Positions 7,355 to 11,512 of a DNA stretch of 11,512 bases are shown here, one piece after another. The stretch covers positions 1 through 11,512 of the forward strand of contig JAASSQ010000084.1 in NCBI GenBank assembly GCA_021767845.1, given 5' to 3'. The position numbers were made by a program, and so were the translations under genes. The notes below the pieces were generated by a model. It worked only from the letters and a program-made list of their open reading frames with translations. It was not told where the DNA came from and did not search any database. This stretch comes from Roseovarius sp. GTDB lineage: Bacteria; Pseudomonadota; Alphaproteobacteria; Rhodobacterales; Rhodobacteraceae. How positions within the stretch are numbered: the stretch's first letter is position 1; each line of letters opens with the position of its first letter.

Positions 7355-7398
7355 CGTCGGTATCACGTCGGTATTGCGTCGGTATCGCGCCGGTGCGG
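7355..7398 (+). repeat. Array of four 11-bp repeats, right copy
   Basis: On the + strand, four contiguous 11-mers: cgtcggtatca (7355-7365), cgtcggtattg (7366-7376), cgtcggtatcg (7377-7387) and cgccggtgcgg (7388-7398). The last unit matches the last unit of the left array at one mismatch. Relative to uup the two arrays are inverted and both point outwards. Bases 7363-7398 are also the last 11 codons and stop of olsB, so this copy overlaps coding sequence. Confidence 0.85.
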
Positions 7399-8145
7399 CA
7401 CGGCATCGGCAACCGCGCGCAGCAATCGCTTGCGGGTGTCGGGAATGGCCGCGATCTCGATCCCGGTGAAAACGTGCAGCGTGTCGAGTTGCCGGTCCAC
7501 GACCGCGTGATCGCTGACCCAGCCCCCCATCAGCAGATAGGTCCGCAACAGGGGCGGCATCCGCAGCATCGCCCGCTTGGCATCCGGCACGCGGCTGCGA
7601 AGCTGGCGTGCGAAGTCGAAGACCGCGGGCGCCTTGACCCGCGGCCGCCAGCGGCGTGGCGCGATGTGGCGCGCGGCCAGCATCGCGAAACTGTCGAGAT
7701 AGGTCTCGGTCCGCGTCCCGCTGAACGAGGAGCAGCCGAACAGCATCTCGACCCCGTTGTCATCGACGTAGCGCGTCATCGCCGCCCAGGCGACGCGCAG
7801 GATGTCGGGGTCGTGCAGGTCCGGGTCGATGCAGAAACGGCCGAGTTCGACCATGCGGCCCGGAAAGGCGGCGAGGCCCGACAGGTCATAGAACTGAGCG
7901 GAATAGCTGCGCTCGATCTCGGCCCCGCTTTGGAGCGGGAGCAGCCGGAAACAGCAGGCCAGGCGGCCGGTTGTCCGGTCCTCGACCAGAACATGCAGGC
8001 ACTTGGCATCGAAAGCGTCGCGATCCAGGACATCCCCGACGGTCCGCCCGAGAAAGGCCCGCGCCCTGAGCCGCTGCGCGGCGCGCAGATCGGCGCCGCT
8101 CCGGGCCGGGCGCACGGTGTACTGTCCCTTGGTCAGTGCAATCAT
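7363..8145 (-). CDS. olsB: L-ornithine N(alpha)-acyltransferase OlsB (GNAT fold)
   Basis: Transfers a 3-hydroxyacyl chain from acyl-carrier protein to the alpha-amino group of ornithine, giving lyso-ornithine lipid, the first step of phosphorus-free ornithine-lipid synthesis; a membrane-associated cytoplasmic enzyme. The 260-residue protein shows the OlsB pattern: LRAAQRLRARAFL (20-32), FDAKCLHVLVED (45-56), YSAQFYDLSGL (81-91), VELGRFCIDP (99-108) and VEMLFGCSSFSGT (132-144). ATG 8145 is preceded by a purine-rich GGGGGCG about 7 bases upstream. The open frame runs to a TTG at 8199, but that extension overlaps the promoter and putative Pho box. The last 11 residues are encoded by the 11-bp repeat array, an unusual lineage-specific tail. 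OlsA, which adds the second acyl chain, is not in the window. Hemolysin-like GNAT proteins are the main alternative name for this family. Confidence 0.85.
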   Translation of the reverse strand: MIALTKGQYTVRPARSGADLRAAQRLRARAFLGRTVGDVLDRDAFDAKCLHVLVEDRTTGRLACCFRLLPLQSGAEIERSYSAQFYDLSGLAAFPGRMVELGRFCIDPDLHDPDILRVAWAAMTRYVDDNGVEMLFGCSSFSGTRTETYLDSFAMLAARHIAPRRWRPRVKAPAVFDFARQLRSRVPDAKRAMLRMPPLLRTYLLMGGWVSDHAVVDRQLDTLHVFTGIEIAAIPDTRKRLLRAVADAVPHRRDTDAIPT

Positions 8146-8190
8146 CGCAAACGCCCCCAACCACTGAAAAAGCCTAGATCGGGCGCTGCA

Positions 8191-8221
8191 GTGACACAAG
8201 GGCGTGACGCGGGTGTGACGC
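8191..8221 (-). promoter_or_regulatory. Putative Pho box / direct-repeat operator upstream of olsB
   Basis: Read on the - strand, GCGTCAC (8221-8215), four bases, GCGTCAC (8210-8204), six bases, GTGTCAC (8197-8191). The first two are identical 7-mers with a 4-base gap, the spacing of a PhoB box (CTGTCAT-N4-CTGTCAT), and share its GTCA core. The third copy is 13 rather than 11 bases on. A weak -10 candidate TAGGCT lies about 14 bases downstream, and the olsB ATG is 45 bases after the last repeat. OlsB is PhoB-controlled in rhizobia. The outer bases deviate from consensus, so this is a candidate only. Confidence 0.4.
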
Positions 8222-8226
8222 GTCGC

Positions 8227-8682
8227 CTAGTCGAAGATCTGGCCGGGGTCGATATTGCCGACATTGCGCAGGATCTGGCGGAAGAACCCGTCATCGACAA
8301 CGGACGAGTCGGTGACCCGCCGCGTCAGCGGCACGACCTTGCCATCCTCGAGCCCGAACCGTTCGATGTTTGCAATGGTGTCGCCGTCATCGAAGCTGAT
8401 GGCCAGAACCTGCCGCTCCACGATCTCGGGGCGGAACATGCCGTATTCCCGCTTGCGGGTGCGAACGTAGTAGTAATCGCCGCTGTCCAGCACACCGGCC
8501 GTGGTGGGCGGGCCGATCACGTCATCCACCGTGGCGCGCGTATCGACGCCGACGACAAGTTGCTGGAGATCCTCCTCGGGCGGGATATAGCCGTGATTCT
8601 GGTATGTCGCGGAGCAGGCCGTAAGTGCGAGAAGGCTTGCCGCGGCCGCCATGCCGCTCAGGTAACGTCTCATGCCAATCAT
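8227..8682 (-). CDS. bamE: Outer membrane protein assembly factor BamE (SmpA/OmlA family lipoprotein)
   Basis: Small outer-membrane lipoprotein of the BAM complex that folds beta-barrel proteins. The 151-residue product starts with a lipoprotein signal: basic MRRY, a hydrophobic run, and lipobox L20-T-A-C23, with C23 as the lipidated cysteine. The mature part has the BamE core: LVVGVDTRATVDDVIGPPTT followed by YYYVRTRKREY and a strand-rich stretch ending near ERFGLEDG. Two ATGs are possible, 8682 (AAGAGGG five bases upstream) and 8673 (GAGG nine bases upstream); both give a valid signal peptide and the difference is three residues. It is divergent from yceD, with the usual Rhodobacterales arrangement as I recall it. 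olsB starts 81 bases downstream and probably has its own promoter. Confidence 0.88.
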   Translation of the reverse strand: MIGMRRYLSGMAAAASLLALTACSATYQNHGYIPPEEDLQQLVVGVDTRATVDDVIGPPTTAGVLDSGDYYYVRTRKREYGMFRPEIVERQVLAISFDDGDTIANIERFGLEDGKVVPLTRRVTDSSVVDDGFFRQILRNVGNIDPGQIFD

Positions 8683-8764
8683 CCTCGCCCTCTTGATCTT
8701 GGCCCGCTATGCCTTTTATCCCGCTTACAACAAGGTGACCCACGGGTTCAAGAAAGGAAGAGGC
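8683..8764. promoter_or_regulatory. Divergent promoter region between bamE and yceD
   Basis: The 82-base gap must hold promoters for both directions. On the + strand the best pair is TTGATC (8693-8698) and TATCCC (8717-8722) with an 18-base spacer, a weak match. On the - strand TTGAAC and TTGTTG stretches are present but no convincing -10 follows. An AAAGGA ribosome binding site for yceD lies at 8753-8758. The region is open in the yceD frame, which could mislead start prediction. Confidence 0.4.
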
Positions 8765-9319
8765 TTGGCACAGAACGGCGCGACGGCGAAAACGGCATAC
8801 CGGGTCACCGAACTGTCCCAGAACAGCCCGACCGCGTTTCTGCTGCGGCCCGACCGGGCGCAGATGGAGGCGATCGCGCAGGAGCTTGGCCTGCTGGACC
8901 TGCGGAAACTGACCTTCGCGGGCGAACTGCGCTCCGAGGGGCGCCGCGACTGGCGGCTTGAGGCCGAGTTGGGCGCCACGGTCGTGCAGCCCTGCGTCGT
9001 GTCGCTGGAGCCGGTGACCACGCGGCTGGACGAGCCGATCCGCCGGCTGTTCGTGGCCGACATGCCCGAGGTGCCCGCGAGCGAGGAAATGGAGATGCCC
9101 GAGGATGACACGCAGGAGCCGCTTGGGACCGCGATCGACCTCAACGCGGTGATGATCGAGGCGCTGGCGCTGGCGCTGCCGGACTATCCGCGCCGCGACG
9201 ATGCGGCGTTGGAGCAGACCGAGTTCACGCCGCCCGATGCCGCCCCCATCGAGGAGCCGGAACGCAAGCCGTTCGCGGCCCTGGCGGAGCTGAAACAGAA
9301 ACTCGAACGCGACGATTGA
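8765..9319 (+). CDS. yceD: YceD family (DUF177) protein, probable TTG start
   Basis: 184-residue protein of the DUF177/YceD family, which lies beside rpmF in many bacteria and is needed for normal 23S rRNA accumulation in E. coli and plants. Visible family features: a central strand region GRRDWRLEAELGATVVQPCVVSLEPV containing C77, an acidic stretch with EMPEDDTQEPLG, and the helix IDLNAVMIEALALALPDYPR. I chose TTG at 8765 because AAAGGA (8753-8758) sits six bases before it and homology seems to begin near there. The upstream ATG at 8672 would add 31 residues unlike the family and overlap the divergent bamE start. GTG 8735 lacks a ribosome binding site. It is 154 bases from rpmF, which also has its own promoter candidate. 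Confidence 0.85.
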   Translation: MAQNGATAKTAYRVTELSQNSPTAFLLRPDRAQMEAIAQELGLLDLRKLTFAGELRSEGRRDWRLEAELGATVVQPCVVSLEPVTTRLDEPIRRLFVADMPEVPASEEMEMPEDDTQEPLGTAIDLNAVMIEALALALPDYPRRDDAALEQTEFTPPDAAPIEEPERKPFAALAELKQKLERDD

Positions 9320-9336
9320 GGCACGGAAAAAATCCC

Positions 9337-9364
9337 TTGCCCTGTGCGCAATTCACTGTATTTT
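9337..9364 (+). promoter_or_regulatory. Candidate promoter of rpmF-plsX-fabH
   Basis: TTGCCC (9337-9342), a 16-base spacer and TATTTT (9359-9364), preceded by an A-rich tract (9327-9332) that could act as an UP element. It lies just after the yceD stop. A start near 9371 would leave an rpmF leader of about 100 bases containing two hairpins. Confidence 0.5.
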
Positions 9365-9396
9365 CGCGCTCTCACCGGAATTTGGGGTTGAACCGC

Positions 9397-9420
9397 CGGC
9401 TCTGGACGGATTAAGAGCCG
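9397..9420 (+). other. Hairpin 1 in the rpmF leader
   Basis: cggctct (9397-9403) pairs perfectly with agagccg (9414-9420) across a 10-base loop, ggacggatta. No T run follows, so it is not an intrinsic terminator. It lies upstream of rpmF in non-coding sequence. Confidence 0.5.
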
Positions 9421-9437
9421 CGGACACTCGTGAAACC

Positions 9438-9452
9438 GGGCCGCACCGGCCC
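9438..9452 (+). other. Hairpin 2 in the rpmF leader
   Basis: gggccg (9438-9443) pairs with cggccc (9447-9452) around a 3-base loop, six G-C pairs. It ends ten bases before the GAGG ribosome binding site (9463-9466) of rpmF, without a following T run. Confidence 0.45.
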
Positions 9453-9473
9453 ACAGGAAATTGAGGTTGTGAC

Positions 9474-9680
9474 ATGGCTGTCCAACAGAACAAGGTATCG
9501 AAATCGCGCCGCAACAACCGCCGCGCCCATGACTCGCTGACGGCGGCAAACCCGAACGAATGCCCCAACTGCGGTGAGCTGAAGCGCCCGCACCACGTTT
9601 GCGCGGCCTGCGGTCACTACGCCGACCGCGAAGTGGTCGCCGTTGTGGACGACGTCGATCTGGACGAAGACGCGGCCTGA
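9474..9680 (+). CDS. rpmF: 50S ribosomal protein L32
   Basis: Large-subunit ribosomal protein bL32, 68 residues. The start MAVQQNKVSKSRRNNRRAH is the conserved basic tail that enters rRNA. A zinc ribbon follows: C30-x2-C33 and C43-x2-C46, so this is the zinc-binding (C+) form. The acidic end DDVDLDEDAA is typical of alphaproteobacteria. GAGG at 9463-9466 is seven bases before the ATG. The 154-base gap from yceD holds a promoter candidate and two hairpins. plsX follows after 23 bases, so the genes are likely cotranscribed. Confidence 0.97.
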   Translation: MAVQQNKVSKSRRNNRRAHDSLTAANPNECPNCGELKRPHHVCAACGHYADREVVAVVDDVDLDEDAA

Positions 9681-9703
9681 GCATCCAAAGGGCGGGCGTC
9701 CGC

Positions 9704-10810
9704 ATGACCGCACGGATGGAACAGTCTAGCGCGGGTGCCGGGCGCACCATCATTTCCGTAGATGCCATGGGCGGCGACGAAGGGCCGGCAACTGTTGTTG
9801 CCGGCATTGCGTTGTCAGCCAAGAAAAACCCGGACATCGGGTTCATCCTGCACGGCCCCAAGGACGTTCTTGAACCGCTGGTCGCCAAGCGCCGCACGCT
9901 GGACGGGCGCTGCGAGATCCGCGATGCCGCGGATGTCGTGCAGATGGAGGACAAGCCCGCCAACGTGTTGCGCAACGGGCGCGAGACCTCGATGTGGTCG
10001 GCGCTGGAATCGGTGCGCAACGGCGAGGCGACGGTCTGCGTGTCCTGCGGAAATACCGGCGCGCTGATGCTGCTGTCGGTGATGCGGCTGCGCAAGCTGA
10101 AAGGCATCTACCGCCCCGCCATCGCGGTGATGTGGCCGTCGCGCAACCCGCAGAAGTTCAACATCATGCTGGATGGCGGCGCCGACATCCGGGCCGACGC
10201 CAAGGACCTGATGCAATACGCGCTGATGGGCGTGTCCTATGCGCGCAACGGCTTTGGCCTGCCCAAGCCGCGGGTGGGCCTGCTGAACGTGGGCACCGAG
10301 GAGCACAAGGGCCGCGCCGAGCTGCGCGAGGCCCATGACCTGATCTCGGCCAATGCGCGGCACGCGGATTTCGAATTCGTGGGTTTCGTCGAGGGGCGCG
10401 ACCTGCCCGGCACGGTCTGCGACGTAATCGTGACCGACGGGTTCACCGGCAACGTGGCGCTGAAGACCGGCGAAGGGATCGCGCAGCTGATCGCGGACCT
10501 GCTGCGCGAGGCATTCCGCTATACCCCGCTGTCGCGGCTGGCCTCGGTGCTGGCCTTTCCGTCGCTGCGGCGGCTGAAAAAGCGAATCGATCCGCGCCGC
10601 GCCAATGGCGGAGTGTTCCTGGGGCTGACCGGGACGGTGGTGAAATCGCATGGCGCGGCGGATGCCACGGGCGTGTCCTCGGCGGTGAAGCTGGCCTATG
10701 AGCTGGCGCAGAAGGGCTTTTCCGAAAAGCTGGCGGCGCGGGTTGCATCCGCCACCATGCTTGACCAAGATGCCGCTACACAAACTTCAGACAACGGTGA
10801 AACCGAATGA
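9704..10810 (+). CDS. plsX: Phosphate acyltransferase PlsX
   Basis: Makes acyl-phosphate from acyl-ACP and phosphate, the first committed step of phospholipid synthesis by the PlsX/PlsY route; a peripheral membrane protein. The 368 residues carry family signatures: ISVDAMGGDEGP (from 17), KPANVLRNGRETSMWSAL, SCGNTGALM, MLDGGADIRADAKDLMQYA, LLNVGTEEHKG, and DGFTGNVALKTGEG. The length is slightly above the usual 330-350, due to a short N-terminal lead and a polar C-terminal tail. ATG 9704 was chosen with AAAGGG and GGGCGGG upstream; ATG 9716 is also possible. Its stop overlaps the fabH start (ATGA at 10807-10810), which implies coupled translation. The supply of acyl-phosphate and the start of fatty-acid chains are thus encoded together. 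Confidence 0.96.
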   Translation: MTARMEQSSAGAGRTIISVDAMGGDEGPATVVAGIALSAKKNPDIGFILHGPKDVLEPLVAKRRTLDGRCEIRDAADVVQMEDKPANVLRNGRETSMWSALESVRNGEATVCVSCGNTGALMLLSVMRLRKLKGIYRPAIAVMWPSRNPQKFNIMLDGGADIRADAKDLMQYALMGVSYARNGFGLPKPRVGLLNVGTEEHKGRAELREAHDLISANARHADFEFVGFVEGRDLPGTVCDVIVTDGFTGNVALKTGEGIAQLIADLLREAFRYTPLSRLASVLAFPSLRRLKKRIDPRRANGGVFLGLTGTVVKSHGAADATGVSSAVKLAYELAQKGFSEKLAARVASATMLDQDAATQTSDNGETE

Positions 10811-11512
10811 CGCTGCGCGCCGTCGTGGAGGGTGTCGGGCACTACCTGCCGGACCGCATCGTCCCGAACTCGGAATTCGAAAAGACGCTGGACACCACGG
10901 ACGAGTGGATCCGCACCCGGTCGGGGATCGAGCGGCGACATTTCGCGGCGGAGGGGCAGACCACCTCGGACCTTGCGGTGCGCGCGGCGCGGGCGGCGCT
11001 GGAGGATGCGGGGCTGACGCCCGGGGACGTGGACGGGATCGTCGTGGCCACCTCGACCCCGGACCTGACCTTCCCGTCCGTGGCGACCATGGTGCAGAAC
11101 GAGTTGGGCATGACGCACGGCTTCGGGTTCGACGTGCAGGCGGTCTGTGCCGGGTTCATCTATGCGCTGACCAATGCCAACGCGCTGATCCTGGCCGGTC
11201 AGGCCAAGTGCCTGCTGGTGATCGGGGCCGAGACCTTCAGCCGGATCATGGACTGGACGGACCGCTCGACCTGCGTGCTGTTCGGGGATGGTGCGGGGGC
11301 CGTGGTGCTGCGCGCCGAGGAGGGCGCGGGCGACAACACCGACCGCGGCATCCTGTCGGCGGATCTGAATTCCGACGGGCGGTATCGCGAGATGCTGTAT
11401 GTGGATGGCGGCGTGTCCTCGACCGGCCGGGCGGGCAAGCTGCGGATGCAGGGCAACCCCTTGTTCCGGCAGGCGGTGGAGAAGCTGACCAGCACCGCCG
11501 AGGCCGCGCTGG
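10807..11512 (+). CDS. fabH: Beta-ketoacyl-ACP synthase III FabH (3' end beyond window)
   Basis: Condenses acetyl-CoA with malonyl-ACP to start fatty-acid synthesis. The first 235 codons are present and the reading frame runs off the window end. The start contains GVGHYLPDRIVPN and the family's DEWIRTRSGIERRHF. The active-site cysteine is C114 in DVQAVCAGF, followed by LFGDGAGAVVL. The catalytic His and Asn lie in the missing part. The ATG overlaps the plsX stop and has only a weak ribosome binding site, so it probably depends on plsX translation. In related genomes, as I recall, ihfA often follows, which would lie outside this window. Confidence 0.95.
   Translation, partial: MTLRAVVEGVGHYLPDRIVPNSEFEKTLDTTDEWIRTRSGIERRHFAAEGQTTSDLAVRAARAALEDAGLTPGDVDGIVVATSTPDLTFPSVATMVQNELGMTHGFGFDVQAVCAGFIYALTNANALILAGQAKCLLVIGAETFSRIMDWTDRSTCVLFGDGAGAVVLRAEEGAGDNTDRGILSADLNSDGRYREMLYVDGGVSSTGRAGKLRMQGNPLFRQAVEKLTSTAEAAL

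Noticed and set aside
7355..7398. CRISPR-like array
   Set aside because: The units are 11 bp, contiguous with no spacers, and no cas gene is present.
7231..8961. Long + strand open frame of 576 codons across olsB and bamE
   Set aside because: It is antisense to two well-supported genes, has no family features, and long antisense frames are expected in GC-rich coding DNA.
9397..9452. Intrinsic terminator after yceD
   Set aside because: The hairpins lack a following T run and lie downstream of a promoter candidate for rpmF, so leader structures are more likely.

Overview
The window looks like a chromosomal segment of a high-GC alphaproteobacterium, most likely Rhodobacterales (Roseobacter/Rhodobacter group). 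This is judged from protein character and gene order: a DUF177/YceD-rpmF-plsX-fabH cluster divergent from a BamE lipoprotein, an OlsB-type ornithine acyltransferase, and a mitochondrial-like HSD10 dehydrogenase. No searches were run, so the taxonomy is an inference. No rRNA, tRNA, insertion sequence, integrase or CRISPR array is visible, and there is no gene-free stretch longer than about 155 bases.

Positions 1-4634 (+ strand): a translationally coupled two-subunit molybdenum hydroxylase (2Fe-2S subunit, then a Tat-exported molybdopterin subunit, IorAB-like). It is followed by an AbrB-family membrane protein with an internal duplication, then by a short-chain dehydrogenase closely resembling 3-hydroxyacyl-CoA dehydrogenase type 2. 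The dehydrogenase seems to have its own promoter, whose -35 box overlaps the AbrB stop codon.

Positions 4636-8682 (- strand): read in the direction of transcription, BamE, OlsB, the ABC-F ATPase Uup, and a six-helix voltage-gated-type potassium channel with a C-terminal zinc ribbon. The channel gene converges on the dehydrogenase with a single base between stop codons. A repeat made of four 11-bp units occurs on each side of uup, in opposite orientations. The promoter region of olsB carries a direct repeat with the geometry of a Pho box, which fits phosphate-controlled ornithine-lipid synthesis.

Positions 8765-11512 (+ strand): yceD (probable TTG start), rpmF, plsX and the first 235 codons of fabH. 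rpmF has a clear promoter candidate and a leader of about 100 nt with two hairpins. plsX and fabH overlap by four bases. This is the conserved cluster linking ribosome assembly to the start of phospholipid and fatty-acid synthesis.

Most of the window is conserved core genome. The less expected elements are the 11-bp repeat arrays flanking uup, the putative Pho box at olsB, the zinc-ribbon channel and the structured rpmF leader.
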